Shown here in pieces: positions 53,389 through 63,118 of a DNA stretch of 64,000 nt. The stretch comes from Methylocystis sp. Sn-Cys (GTDB lineage: Bacteria; Pseudomonadota; Alphaproteobacteria; Rhizobiales; Beijerinckiaceae): the NCBI RefSeq assembly GCF_016745395.1, contig NZ_JAERVJ010000001.1, positions 124,001 to 188,000 of the forward strand. Direction: 5' to 3'. The notes below the pieces were generated by a model, which did no database searches, was not told where the DNA came from, and saw only the letters and a program-made list of their open reading frames with translations. The number at the start of each line of letters is the position of its first letter. Within the stretch, counting starts at the first letter, position 1. The translations under genes were made by a program, and so were the position numbers.

Positions 53389-55381
53389 GATGGGCGCCGT
53401 TCAGGAGATAGACGCGGAAATTTTGATTGGCGTAGGCGGGCGCCGCCGTCGCGGTCCAGGCGCCGGGCGCGGCAAAAACCGGGTCGCGCGAAGCGACGAC
53501 CAGCGCCGCGATATTATGGCGCGCCGCACGACGACGCGCCTCGTCGAGCGAGAGCGTTGCATCCACAAAGATCGGCCCGAGGAAAGCGATGCGCTCGTCG
53601 ATCTCGGCCTCGCGGGCGCCGAAGAGCCGCGCATTGTGCCGATCGGCGACGGCGACAGGAAAACGCCCATAGAGCCCATAGCCATAGGCGCGGTTCTTTT
53701 CAGGATACGCCTGCGCGACGGCGCCCGTCGGCAGATGCGCGTCCAGCCAGCTCCAGGCCGCCATCTCGTCGGCGAGCGTCGCGCGCAAGTGCTCGAGAGG
53801 GAAATAAAGGCGCAGTTGCGCGACCGCGACGCCCAACGCCAGATAGGCGAGGACGAGACAGGCGCCGGCGGAGACGCCGATCCCGCCGCGAAACAAATGC
53901 CCTTGCCGCGCGGCCGCGGCGGTCCAGACGAGCGTGGCGAATTGCGCAAAGAGCATCGCCCGCCAGCCAAGATCGTTGAGAAGGACCGTCGAGCGAAAGA
54001 ATGAACCGATCAGCAGGGAGGCGACGGTAAGGCAGATGAGCAGCAAGCCGAATTCGCTCGCGCGCCCCCGCCGGCCCGCCTTGCGCCAGAAGACCACGGA
54101 GCCAAGCGCGAAGACGCCGAAATCGATGAGATAGAAGAGCGGTATCGACAGGCCGCGGTACATCGTCCCCGCCTCGCGCGAGCCGGCAAGGATGTCGATC
54201 CATTCCGGGCCGCGCAAGGCGAAGCCGATCGGCGTCGCCTCGCCCCCTCCCCCGACGCGCGGCAGCAGCGTCACGAGCCATGGCGCAGCCAGGCCAAGCG
54301 CAAGAACGCCAGCAATGCCGAGACGAATCGCATCTTCGGCCCGGCGCCGCCAGAGAAGGGAGAGTAGCCAGAAGCCGGCGCCGAGCGCCGCCGGCATGGC
54401 GACATAGACGGATTCGCCCGCCATGGAGGCGAAGGCGAGGCCCGCGAGCGCCACGCGCCGCCAGTCGGCGCCCGGCGCGGTGAGCGCGATAAAACCAGCG
54501 AAGGCCGCGCAGAGCGCCGCGACGTGATGCGGCACCCACATCACGCTGTTGAACCAGGAGGTGACCTGCTCGTCCCAATCGGTGAAATGCAGGAACAGAA
54601 AGTCCGCGCTTCCCCCGCCCGCGACATAGACCGTCATGAGCGGCAGGAAATCGAGGCCCGTGGCAAAGAGCAGCGCCAGCAGCAGCGCATTGCGCGCCCG
54701 AGGCTTCGGCTCTGCAACCCCGACGGCCGTTTCCGCGCCGCTCTGCGCAAGCGCCGCCTGGGCGAGCGCGAATAGCGCGAAGCCGATCAGCGGCGCGCAG
54801 GCATAGGCGGCATGGCGCGCGGCGACGCCGAGCGGCGCGCCGACGACAGCGACCGCGGCGGGCAAGGTGTAGAAGAGGTAGTAATAGGACATCCCCCGGC
54901 CCGGATCGTAAAAGGTCGGGCTCCAGGGCGGCGCGCCGGACTGCGCCAGCGACCAGGTCGCCGCGGCGTGCTTCACATAATCGACGGCGAGCAGCGAATG
55001 CTGCAGCTTGCCGACGCCGGGCATGTCCACGAGCAGCGCCGTGGCAAAGATGATCCAGAACAGCGCGACGCCTATCCAGGCGGGATGTAGCCGCGAGGTC
55101 GTCACGCCCGGCCGCGCCAGCGCTACCCAGCCCAACGCCGCAAGCGCCAAGGCGGCGATCGTCATCGATTCGGGCCCGAGGCGGGCGGCGAGATTGAGGA
55201 TCACGGGGACGCAGCCGAAGCCGCAGATCAGCGACAGGCCCAGACGCTCGAGTCGGGAGCCTTCGGCAAATCCCGGGAAACGCAGCCGGTCGGCAATGGC
55301 CGCGCCGGCGCCGCTGACGATAAGCGACAAGAGAGCGAAGGCTTCGAGAGTGGCGCAAATTTCACTTAAGGCAATGCCCAT
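53372..55381 (-). CDS. Large polytopic membrane protein, GT-C-like
   Basis: A 669-residue protein with about 14-16 membrane helices and a soluble C-terminal region (from about residue 570) containing a second nucleotide-like or lectin-like fold. The loop after helix 4 contains DPGRGMSYYYLFY, recalling Tyr-rich DUF2298/YYY-type membrane proteins and GT-C glycosyltransferases, in which such loops bind lipid-linked sugars. The usual DxD or DE pair is not obvious, so catalysis is unproven. ATG at 55381 is preferred over GTG at 55423. It overlaps the next gene. Confidence 0.7.
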   Translation of the reverse strand: MGIALSEICATLEAFALLSLIVSGAGAAIADRLRFPGFAEGSRLERLGLSLICGFGCVPVILNLAARLGPESMTIAALALAALGWVALARPGVTTSRLHPAWIGVALFWIIFATALLVDMPGVGKLQHSLLAVDYVKHAAATWSLAQSGAPPWSPTFYDPGRGMSYYYLFYTLPAAVAVVGAPLGVAARHAAYACAPLIGFALFALAQAALAQSGAETAVGVAEPKPRARNALLLALLFATGLDFLPLMTVYVAGGGSADFLFLHFTDWDEQVTSWFNSVMWVPHHVAALCAAFAGFIALTAPGADWRRVALAGLAFASMAGESVYVAMPAALGAGFWLLSLLWRRRAEDAIRLGIAGVLALGLAAPWLVTLLPRVGGGGEATPIGFALRGPEWIDILAGSREAGTMYRGLSIPLFYLIDFGVFALGSVVFWRKAGRRGRASEFGLLLICLTVASLLIGSFFRSTVLLNDLGWRAMLFAQFATLVWTAAAARQGHLFRGGIGVSAGACLVLAYLALGVAVAQLRLYFPLEHLRATLADEMAAWSWLDAHLPTGAVAQAYPEKNRAYGYGLYGRFPVAVADRHNARLFGAREAEIDERIAFLGPIFVDATLSLDEARRRAARHNIAALVVASRDPVFAAPGAWTATAAPAYANQNFRVYLLNGAHHDAND

Positions 55382-55423
55382 GCGCGCCCCGAAACGTCCG
55401 GTTTTCCTATGATTCACGCGCAC

Positions 55424-56054
55424 TATGCGGGCGACAGCTTAAGGCCCTGTTTATCCGCATGCGGCGGGGCGACTACCGTAAAGCTCCCGCATTAACCATG
55501 CTGGGGAACGGCGGCGGCGGGGGCCAAGATCACGGAACGCGGCACAGGCTCGACCCGCCGGCGCCGGAATGAGACGATTTCCTTAACAGCCCACCGCTTT
55601 CCGTCTCGCGCGACAGAACGCGCTCCAGCGGGGCGGCGCTACATTTTGCGCCCCTACCAAGTGGCGCCACAAGATCTAAACGGAACCAACCAGCAACCAG
55701 CCAGAGAAGCGATTCGTGCCTGCTCCGTTCTCGCTTCTGCCGGCTGGTTAATTGGCGCGCCAAAAGCTGCTCGTTTCGAGGGTTGACAGAAGCGGCCCCG
55801 CGAGTCCCGCTGCCCGTCCGATCTTGCGGACGGAACCAAACCCAATATCTACCATTTCTGGGTCGCACTTAGGCAGGTCACACCATATCTGGTTGGAACG
55901 AAGCGTGACTCGGCGCGAGTCAGCGATTCGGCCGCGATTCGTTCGCCGGCTGTTCAGAAGGTGAATTCGCGCTCCGTCGAAAGTTCCGTTATGAGACGGC
56001 CGCACCGGCGATAACGGCGCCCGGGGTCAGAAAAAAGAAAAGCGACAAATTCTC
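55424..56054. other. Gene-free interval upstream of the SUV3-like helicase
   Basis: No convincing gene was found in these 631 bases, and no repeat of families A-H. Features seen: a hairpin CCGTCCG/CGGACGG with a 6-base loop (55814-55833), and a perfect dyad TGACTCG/CGAGTCA with a 3-base spacer (55906-55922), about 135 bp before the helicase start. These may be regulatory. Confidence 0.5.
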
Positions 56055-59000
56055 ATGCCGCCGCTCCCGCCTGGAAGCCGCGCCGCCGCCCATGGGGTCG
56101 CGGCGGTGCTCGGCCCCACCAACACCGGCAAGACCCATCACGCGATCGAGCGGATGCTCTCCTTTCCCACGGGGATCATCGGCCTGCCGCTGCGGTTGCT
56201 GGCGCGCGAGGTCTATGGCCGCGTGGTCGCCAAAGTCGGCTCCGAGGCCGTCGCGCTGATCACCGGCGAAGAGAAGATCAAACCGCGCGCGCCGGCCTAT
56301 TGGATCTCGACTGTCGAGGCGATGCCGCGCGACATCGACGTGGATTTCCTCGCGATCGACGAGATCCAGCTCGCCGCTGATCTGGACCGAGGGCACATTT
56401 TTACCGACCGGCTTTTGCGCTGGCGCGGGCGGCAGGAGACCCTGCTGATCGGCGCCGACACAATGGCGCCGCTAATCGGCGAGCTTTTCCCCGGCGCGCC
56501 GATCTTTTCGCGCCCGCGCCTGTCGCGGTTGACCTTCGCCGGCGACAAGAAAATTTCCCGCCTGCCGCCCAAGACCGCCATCGTCGCCTTCTCAGCCGAG
56601 GAGGTCTACGCCATCGCGGAATGGATCAAGCGCCAAAGGGGCGGCGCGGCGGTGGTGCTCGGGGCGCTTTCGCCGCGCACCCGCAACGCCCAGGTCGAAC
56701 TCTTTCAATCGGGCGACGTGGATTACATCGTTGCGACCGACGCCATCGGCATGGGACTCAATCTCGACGTCGATCATGTGGCCTTCGCCTCCGACCGCAA
56801 ATTCGACGGCTGGCGCTATCGCCGCCTCACCCCGGCGGAATTCGGCCAGATCGCCGGCCGCGCCGGTCGCCATATGAGCGACGGCGCCTTCGGGGCGACC
56901 GGCCGCTGCCCGCCTTTCGAGGAGGAGCTGATCGAGGCGCTGGAGGACCATCGCTTCGATCCCGTCCAACTCCTGCAATGGCGCAACAGTAATCTCGACT
57001 TCTCGTCGATCCAGGCGCTGTCCCATTCGCTGGACAAGACGCCGGACCATCCGCGCTTCACGCGCGCACCCATCGCCGTCGACCAGTTGACCCTGGAGGC
57101 GGCGAGCCGCGACGAAATCGCGCAGAAGAACGCCAAAACCCCGGCCGACGTCACAAGGCTCTGGGAAGCCTGCCAAATTCCCGATTATCGCAAGACCTCG
57201 CCGGCCGCCCACGCCGATCTCGCTCTATCGGTCTTTTCTTTCATCGCGCGGCGCGGCAAAATTCCACCCGATTGGATGGCGAAGCATATCGACGCCGTCG
57301 ATAGGGTCGACGGCGACATCGACACGCTGTCCAACCGGCTTGCGCAGGTCCGCACGGTCAGCTTTATCTCGAACCGTTCTGGCTGGCTCGATGACGCCGA
57401 GCATTGGCAGAGCGTCGCGCGTCGGGTAGAGGACAGCCTGTCCGACGCGCTGCACGCCCGTTTGACGCAGCGTTTCGTCGATCGCCGCACCAGCGTGCTG
57501 ATGCGCCGTTTAAGAGAGAATGCGATGCTCGAAGCCGAAATCAACGCCGCCGGCGACGTGCTGGTGGAAGGCCAGCATGTCGGGAGCCTCCAGGGCTTTC
57601 GCTTCACGCCCGATCCGGGGGCGGCCGGCGAAGCCGCCAAGGCCCTGAATGCGGCGGCCCAGAAGGCCCTTGCCGGGGAGTTCGAGGCGCGCGCCACCCG
57701 CGTCTTCGACGCCGTCGACGACGCCTTCGTGCTCGGCAATGACGGCGTCATCCGCTGGCTCGGCGAGCCTGTGGCGAAAATCGCGGCCGGCGCGAGCGTG
57801 CTCACGCCCACGACCCGCATCCTCGCCGACGAGCAGCTCACCGGCGCGGCGCTGGAGAAGGTCCAGACCCGCCTCAATCTCTGGCTGGCGCAGCATGTGA
57901 AAAAGCTGCTCGGCTCGCTGGAGACGCTCGAAAAGGGCGAGGGTCTCGAGGGCGTCACGCGCGGCGTGGCCTTCCAGATCGCCGAGGATCTCGGCGTGCT
58001 GGACCGCGCCCGCGTCGCCAAGGACGTGAAGTCCTTCTCCCAGGAGGACCGCGCCGCCCTGCGCAAGCTCGGCGTGCGATTCGGCGCCTATCACATTTAT
58101 CTGCCGCTGCTGCTGAAGCCGGCGCCCCGCGCTTTGGCGTCCCTGCTGTGGGCGCTGCAGCACGGCGGGCTCGATACCGTGAAAGGGCTGGAGGAAGTGC
58201 CGCATCTTGCGGCCTCGGGCCGCACCTCCTTCGCGGCCGATCCCACGATCCACAAGGGCTTCTACCGCGCCGCGGGTTTCCGCGTCTGCGGCGAGCGGGT
58301 GGTGCGCGTCGATATTCTGGAGCGCCTGGCCGATCTCATCCGCCCGGCGATCGCCTATAAGCCCGGCGTCACGGCGGGCGAGCCGCCCGCCGGCGCGGCC
58401 GATGGCGAGGGCTTCGTCGTCACCGTCGCCATGACCTCGCTCACCGGCTGCTCGGGCGAGGCTTTCTCTTCGATTCTGAAGTCGCTCGGCTATGCCTCCG
58501 CGCAGCGCCCGGGTCCGGCGATCACCGTGCCGCTGATTCCGGCCGCCTCGACCGAGCCGATCGCGCAGAAGCCGGCGGGCGAGGAAGAAGCCGCCGCAGA
58601 GGCGGCGAGCGAGACGGCTGCCGAGACTGCGCCGCCTGAAACGCCGGCGGAGCCGGTCGCGGAAGCCCCGGTGGAAACGGCCGTCGACGTCGTCGCGGAA
58701 ACCGCCGCCATTGAGGCGCCGGCAGAGGCGACCGCGGTCGAAGCAACCGCCGAGGCGCCCGCCGCCGCGGAAGGAGCCCCGCCGGAAGCGCCCGCCACGA
58801 TCGAAGTCTGGGCGCCGCAACGCCACGCCCATGCCGGCCCGCGCCGCCATCAGGGCGCGCCTCAGCGCGGACCGCGCGAAGGCGGCGCCGAGGGCGAACG
58901 CCGCCCGCCCCGCCGCGACCGTCCGCGCCAGCCTGAAGGCGCCGCCACGGCCGCGGAAGGCGCGCCCCGCCCCGCCGGCAAGCCGCATTTCGACAAGCCG

Positions 59001-59168
59001 CGCTTCGACAAGTCGCGGCCCGACCGGGGCCCGCGCGACGACAGGCGCTGCCGGCCGGGCGGCGGTTTCGCGGCTCCCGAGAGACGCGAGCGCCAGCCCG
59101 ATCCGGATTCGCCCTTCGCAAAGCTCGCCGCGCTCAAGGCGGAGCTGGAGAAAAAGGGCAAAGCCTAA
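56055..59168 (+). CDS. SUV3-like DExH-box RNA helicase with acidic and RG-rich tail
   Basis: A 1037-residue helicase resembling mitochondrial SUV3 and alphaproteobacterial homologues. Walker A GPTNTGKT is at residues 20-27, the DEIQ box at 102-105 and QIAGRAGR near 274-281. Residues about 1-720 form the helicase and its C-terminal domains. The rest is low-complexity: an Ala/Glu/Pro/Val region (about 840-920), then an Arg/Gly/Pro-rich, Lys-Asp part. Such tails bind RNA or partners. It probably unwinds structured RNA for decay. Confidence 0.88.
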   Translation: MPPLPPGSRAAAHGVAAVLGPTNTGKTHHAIERMLSFPTGIIGLPLRLLAREVYGRVVAKVGSEAVALITGEEKIKPRAPAYWISTVEAMPRDIDVDFLAIDEIQLAADLDRGHIFTDRLLRWRGRQETLLIGADTMAPLIGELFPGAPIFSRPRLSRLTFAGDKKISRLPPKTAIVAFSAEEVYAIAEWIKRQRGGAAVVLGALSPRTRNAQVELFQSGDVDYIVATDAIGMGLNLDVDHVAFASDRKFDGWRYRRLTPAEFGQIAGRAGRHMSDGAFGATGRCPPFEEELIEALEDHRFDPVQLLQWRNSNLDFSSIQALSHSLDKTPDHPRFTRAPIAVDQLTLEAASRDEIAQKNAKTPADVTRLWEACQIPDYRKTSPAAHADLALSVFSFIARRGKIPPDWMAKHIDAVDRVDGDIDTLSNRLAQVRTVSFISNRSGWLDDAEHWQSVARRVEDSLSDALHARLTQRFVDRRTSVLMRRLRENAMLEAEINAAGDVLVEGQHVGSLQGFRFTPDPGAAGEAAKALNAAAQKALAGEFEARATRVFDAVDDAFVLGNDGVIRWLGEPVAKIAAGASVLTPTTRILADEQLTGAALEKVQTRLNLWLAQHVKKLLGSLETLEKGEGLEGVTRGVAFQIAEDLGVLDRARVAKDVKSFSQEDRAALRKLGVRFGAYHIYLPLLLKPAPRALASLLWALQHGGLDTVKGLEEVPHLAASGRTSFAADPTIHKGFYRAAGFRVCGERVVRVDILERLADLIRPAIAYKPGVTAGEPPAGAADGEGFVVTVAMTSLTGCSGEAFSSILKSLGYASAQRPGPAITVPLIPAASTEPIAQKPAGEEEAAAEAASETAAETAPPETPAEPVAEAPVETAVDVVAETAAIEAPAEATAVEATAEAPAAAEGAPPEAPATIEVWAPQRHAHAGPRRHQGAPQRGPREGGAEGERRPPRRDRPRQPEGAATAAEGAPRPAGKPHFDKPRFDKSRPDRGPRDDRRCRPGGGFAAPERRERQPDPDSPFAKLAALKAELEKKGKA

Positions 59169-59205
59169 TCGAGCTGCTGGACTCCAGCCAAATTCTCGAC
59201 AAGAA

Positions 59206-59231
59206 GTGAGCAGAAATGACATTCTGCTCAC
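59206..59231. other. Perfect 10-bp inverted repeat after the helicase gene
   Basis: GTGAGCAGAA and TTCTGCTCAC flank a 6-base spacer. No T-run follows, so it is either a weak terminator-like hairpin or an operator for the next gene. It lies about 138 bp before the manC start. Confidence 0.55.
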
Positions 59232-59368
59232 GGCGACAGAAAAGCCTTGTCTGAATTTTTGAAGGAGGCTCGCGCTTTCTTCTTCTGGTCTGCTTAAGCT
59301 ATCGGTGAAGAACGGTTTTTTAGGCCGCAAGCGACGCAGCCCAAAATCGTTGGCCGGAGAAGGACTGA

Positions 59369-60781
59369 ATGATTAAAATCCTTCCTGTGATCATGTGCGG
59401 GGGCTCCGGAACGCGCGTCTGGCCCGAGTCGCGGGAGAGCCTGCCGAAGCAATTTATTCCGCTCGTCGGCGAGCGCTCGACCTTTCAGACGACCATGGCG
59501 ATGCTGGCCGACCCGGCCTTCGAGACGCCGATCGTCATCTCCAACAGCGACTATCGCTTTCTGATCAACGATCAGCTACGCGCGATCGGCGCGCAAGCCG
59601 ACATCGTGCTCGAGCCCTCGCGCCGCGATTCGGGCCCGGCGGTCGCCGTGGCCGCCGGCCTCGCCGCGCGCCGCGCGCCCGAGACGATCGTCGTCGTGCT
59701 CGCCGCCGACCATGTAGTGCGCGACCGCGCCGGCCTCGTCGCGCTTTGCAAGAAAGCCGCCGAAGCCGCGTCCGAGGGCTATATCGTCACGCTCGGCGTC
59801 AAGCCCGATCATCCGGCGACCGGCTACGGCTATCTGCGGCCGGGCGCGCCGCTGCACGAGGGAAGCGAGGTCCTCAAGCTCGACGCCTTCGTCGAAAAGC
59901 CCGACCGCGAGACGGCGCAGCGCTATATCGAGGCCGGCTATTTCTGGAACAGCGGCAATTTCATCTTCCGCGCCGACGTCATGCAGGCCGAGATCGCGCA
60001 TTTCGAGCCCGAAATTTCCGAAGCGGCCGAAGCGGCGATCGACGGCGCCGCGCGGGATCTAGATTTCTGCGTGCTGAACGCGGAAGCCTTCGCCCGCGCG
60101 CCCAAGAAGTCGATCGACTACGCCGTGATGGAGAAGACCGAGAAGGCCGCGCTGATCCCCGCCGACATCGGCTGGTCGGATGTCGGCACCTGGCGCGCCG
60201 TCTGGGAGCTGTCGGAGCGGGACGCGCAGGGCAATTCGGTGCGCGGCCAGGGCGTGGTGATGGACGCCAAAAACGTCCATGTGCGCTCCGAGGACACGCT
60301 CACAACGGTCGTCGGCGTCGACGACGTCATCGTAGTGACGACGCAGGACGCCGTGCTGGTGTTGAACCAGGAGCACGGCGACAAGGTGAAGAATCTCGTC
60401 GACGAGTTGAAGACGCAGAACCGCCGCGAGGCGGCGGCGCATAAGCGCATCTTTCGCCCCTGGGGCTATTACCAGTCGATCGACGAGGGCCAGCGCTATC
60501 AGGTGAAGCGCATCGTGGTGAAGCCGGGCGAGCGCCTGTCGCTGCAGAAGCACTTCCACCGCGCGGAACATTGGATCGTCGTGCGCGGCACGGCGGAGGT
60601 CGGCCGCGACGACGAAGTTCATCTCGTGCACGAGAATGAGTCGATCTATCTGCCGATCGGCTGCAAGCACCGCCTGATCAACCCCGGCAAGATCGATCTG
60701 GAGCTGATCGAGGTGCAGACCGGCTCCTATCTCGGCGAAGACGACATCGTCCGTTTCCAGGACGTGTATAATCGGGGATAA
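59369..60781 (+). CDS. manC: Mannose-1-phosphate guanylyltransferase / mannose-6-phosphate isomerase (ManC/AlgA type)
   Basis: A bifunctional enzyme making GDP-mannose for polysaccharides and glycans. The 470-residue protein has the pyrophosphorylase signature GGSGTRVWPESRESLPKQF (residues 11-29), FVEKPD and YFWNSGNF. The isomerase cupin half contains RPWGYYQSID, VKPGERLSLQKHFHRAEHW and the metal-binding histidines. GGAGAAGG precedes the ATG. Its other GDP-mannose partner genes are not in the window. Confidence 0.95.
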   Translation: MIKILPVIMCGGSGTRVWPESRESLPKQFIPLVGERSTFQTTMAMLADPAFETPIVISNSDYRFLINDQLRAIGAQADIVLEPSRRDSGPAVAVAAGLAARRAPETIVVVLAADHVVRDRAGLVALCKKAAEAASEGYIVTLGVKPDHPATGYGYLRPGAPLHEGSEVLKLDAFVEKPDRETAQRYIEAGYFWNSGNFIFRADVMQAEIAHFEPEISEAAEAAIDGAARDLDFCVLNAEAFARAPKKSIDYAVMEKTEKAALIPADIGWSDVGTWRAVWELSERDAQGNSVRGQGVVMDAKNVHVRSEDTLTTVVGVDDVIVVTTQDAVLVLNQEHGDKVKNLVDELKTQNRREAAAHKRIFRPWGYYQSIDEGQRYQVKRIVVKPGERLSLQKHFHRAEHWIVVRGTAEVGRDDEVHLVHENESIYLPIGCKHRLINPGKIDLELIEVQTGSYLGEDDIVRFQDVYNRG

Positions 60782-60783
60782 AA

Positions 60784-60840
60784 GGACCGCGCGCCTTCGG
60801 GCGCGCATTCAAGCCGAGCGAGCCTGAAGGCTCGCGGTCC
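60784..60840. repeat. Family F short hairpin repeat, copy F2
   Basis: GGACCGCGCG and CTCGCGGTCC enclose two hairpins (GCGCGCC/GGCGCGC-like and AGCGAGCC/GGCTCGC-like), as in F1 at 9764. It starts two bases after the manC stop and ends just before the trpF RBS. Confidence 0.6.
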
Positions 60841-60851
60841 GAGGGGCTGCA

Positions 60852-61493
60852 GTGTCCGATACGCTCGTCAAAATCTGCGGCCTGTCTTCGCCCGAGACCC
60901 TGCTCGCGACAATCGCCGCGGGGGCGGATATGGCCGGCTTCGTGTTCTTCGAGAAAAGCCCGCGCCATATCGATCTGGAGACGGCGCGCACGTTGGGCAT
61001 GCTGGCGTCGGGGCGCATTCGCAAAGTGGCGCTGACGGTCGACGCGGACGACGACGCGCTCGAAGCAATTGTTGACCACCTCGAGCCCGACCTTCTGCAA
61101 TTGCATGGGCGCGAAACCCCGGCGCGCGTCGCCGCGGTGAAGGCCCGATTCGGCCTTCCCGCGATCAAGGCGATCGGCGTTGCTACCGCCGAGGATGTGG
61201 CGGCCGCGCAATCTTATGAGGACGTCGCGGATATTCTGCTGTTCGACGCCAAACCGGCGCCGGACGCTGCGATTCCCGGCGGCGCGGGCGTCCAGTTCGA
61301 CTGGGATTTGCTGCGCAACATCAGCGCGAAACATTGGATGCTGTCGGGCGGCCTCGATGCCGAGAATGTCGCCCAAGCGCTGCGCCGCACGGGCGCGCCG
61401 GCGGTGGACGTGTCGTCCGGGGTCGAGCGTGAGAGGGGCGTCAAGGACGCCGGAAAGATCAGCGCCTTTCTCGAAGCCGTCCGCTCGCTTTGA
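60852..61493 (+). CDS. trpF: Phosphoribosylanthranilate isomerase
   Basis: The third step of tryptophan synthesis from anthranilate. The 213-residue protein has KICGLS (7-12), the catalytic Cys in KICG, GFVFFEKSPR, LQLHG, a substrate-binding LFDAK and DVSSGVE. The start is GTG at 60852, with GAGGGG five bases before it. trpB follows after a family E repeat. Confidence 0.95.
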   Translation: MSDTLVKICGLSSPETLLATIAAGADMAGFVFFEKSPRHIDLETARTLGMLASGRIRKVALTVDADDDALEAIVDHLEPDLLQLHGRETPARVAAVKARFGLPAIKAIGVATAEDVAAAQSYEDVADILLFDAKPAPDAAIPGGAGVQFDWDLLRNISAKHWMLSGGLDAENVAQALRRTGAPAVDVSSGVERERGVKDAGKISAFLEAVRSL

Positions 61494-61544
61494 TTTGGAG
61501 CCGGAAGGCTCTAAAGGTTCTCGCCGAGACGAATAGCTGCATGC

Positions 61545-61663
61545 ACCCCCTCCCTGTCCCTCCCCCGCTTCGCGGGAGAGGGGACGCTCGCGATCAGCAG
61601 CGTCGATGAAGGCGGCGGCCTGACTCCCTCTCCCGCGGAGCGGGGGAGGGTTGGGGAGGGGGC
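61545..61663. repeat. Family E repeat, copy E2
   Basis: Matches E1 in the CCCCCTCCCTGTCCCTCCCC start, the middle GACGCTCGCGATC, and the GGGGGAGGGTTGGGGAGGGG end. It separates trpF from trpB. Confidence 0.88.
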
Positions 61664-61692
61664 GAAAGGCGACCGCAAAGAGGAACCGCTCC

Positions 61693-62931
61693 GTGACCAA
61701 GCCGCTTCCCAATTCCTTCCGCGCCGGCCCGGACGAGAACGGCCGTTTTGGCATTTTCGGCGGCCGCTTCGTCGCCGAGACGCTGATGCCGCTCGTGCTC
61801 GATCTGGAGCGCGCCTATAACGAAGCCAGGAACGATCCCGCCTTCCACGCGGAGCTCGCGCATCTGCACACGCATTATGTCGGGCGCCCCTCGCCGCTCT
61901 ATTTCGCCGAACGCCTGACCGAGCATGTCCGCCAGAATGCGGAGGAGGGAAAAGGCGCGAAGATTTACTTCAAGCGCGAGGAGCTGAACCACACCGGCTC
62001 GCATAAGATCAACAATGTGCTGGGGCAGATTCTGCTCGCCAAGCGCATGGGCAAGAAGCGCATCATCGCCGAGACGGGCGCCGGCCAGCATGGCGTCGCC
62101 ACGGCTACGGCCTGCGCGCGCTTCGGGCTCGAATGCGTCGTCTATATGGGCGCCGTCGACGTCGAGCGGCAAAAGCCCAACGTCTTCCGCATGAAAATGC
62201 TGGGCGCCACGGTGAACCCCGTGCAATCGGGCGCACGCACGCTGAAGGACGCGATGAATGAGGCGTTGCGCGATTGGGTGACCAACGTCTCCAACACTTT
62301 CTATTGCATCGGTACGGCCGCCGGGCCGCATCCCTATCCGGGCATGGTGCGCGATTTCCAGTCGATCATCGGCAATGAGACGCGCGCGCAAATGCAGGAG
62401 GCGGAGGGGCGCTTGCCCGATTCGCTCGTCGCCTGCATCGGCGGCGGCTCCAACGCCATCGGCCTGTTCCACCCCTTCCTGGACGATCGCGACGTCGAGA
62501 TTTACGGCGTCGAGGCGGCCGGCCACGGCGTCTCTGTGCCGAACGGCCATGCGGCGTCGATTGCGGGCGGCCGGCCGGGCGTGCTGCACGGCAATCGCAC
62601 TTATCTGCTCATGGACGACGACGGACAGATTCTTGAAGGCCACTCGATTTCGGCGGGCCTGGATTATCCCGGCGTCGGCCCGGAGCATAGCTGGCTGCAC
62701 CAGACCGGCCGCGTGAAATATCTCAACGCCACGGATAAGGAGGCGCTCGCCGCCTTCCAGATCTGCTCGAAACTCGAGGGCATCATCCCGGCGCTGGAGC
62801 CCTCGCACGCGATCGCAAAAGTTCTCGAGCTTGCGCCGCAAAAGCCGCAAGATCATCTGATGGTGATGAATCTGAGCGGTCGGGGCGACAAGGATATCTT
62901 CACCGTCGCGGAGGTTCTCGGCGAGATGTGA
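61693..62931 (+). CDS. trpB: Tryptophan synthase beta chain
   Basis: A PLP enzyme that joins indole and serine to make tryptophan. The 412-residue protein has the PLP lysine in HTGSHKINN (Lys105), ETGAGQHG and GGGSNA. The start is GTG at 61693. The alpha chain gene trpA, usually directly downstream, is absent; repeat A3 and an unrelated tetR gene follow. Confidence 0.97.
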   Translation: MTKPLPNSFRAGPDENGRFGIFGGRFVAETLMPLVLDLERAYNEARNDPAFHAELAHLHTHYVGRPSPLYFAERLTEHVRQNAEEGKGAKIYFKREELNHTGSHKINNVLGQILLAKRMGKKRIIAETGAGQHGVATATACARFGLECVVYMGAVDVERQKPNVFRMKMLGATVNPVQSGARTLKDAMNEALRDWVTNVSNTFYCIGTAAGPHPYPGMVRDFQSIIGNETRAQMQEAEGRLPDSLVACIGGGSNAIGLFHPFLDDRDVEIYGVEAAGHGVSVPNGHAASIAGGRPGVLHGNRTYLLMDDDGQILEGHSISAGLDYPGVGPEHSWLHQTGRVKYLNATDKEALAAFQICSKLEGIIPALEPSHAIAKVLELAPQKPQDHLMVMNLSGRGDKDIFTVAEVLGEM

Positions 62932-62933
62932 CC

Positions 62934-63037
62934 CGTCATTCCCGACGCTCGCTTCGCGAGCGATCGGGAATCCAGAGCAGCATTAGGCTATTTTGGCTCT
63001 GGATTCCCGGTCGGGCTTTCAGCCCGCCGGGAATGAC
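62934..63037. repeat. Family A palindromic repeat, copy A3
   Basis: An inverted copy of the family A palindromes (CATTCCCGACGCTCGC... GGGAATCCAGAGC ... GGCTCTGGATTCCCGGTCGG ... CCGGGAATGAC). It lacks the non-palindromic outer flanks shared by A1 and A2. Confidence 0.85.
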
Positions 63038-63118
63038 ACATCCCACCGCGCGCTGTCCAAGCGGCAATGGTTTGAGGCGCATTTCGCCCTCGTCCATCCC
63101 AAGGATGAGGGCGAGCCG

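Noticed and set aside
57510-59330. 606-codon open frame on the minus strand
   Set aside because: Antisense to the helicase tail, whose repetitive codons keep the opposite frame open.
976-63037. CRISPR array
   Set aside because: The repeats are dispersed palindromic elements at irregular distances, without regular short repeat/spacer units, and no cas genes are present.
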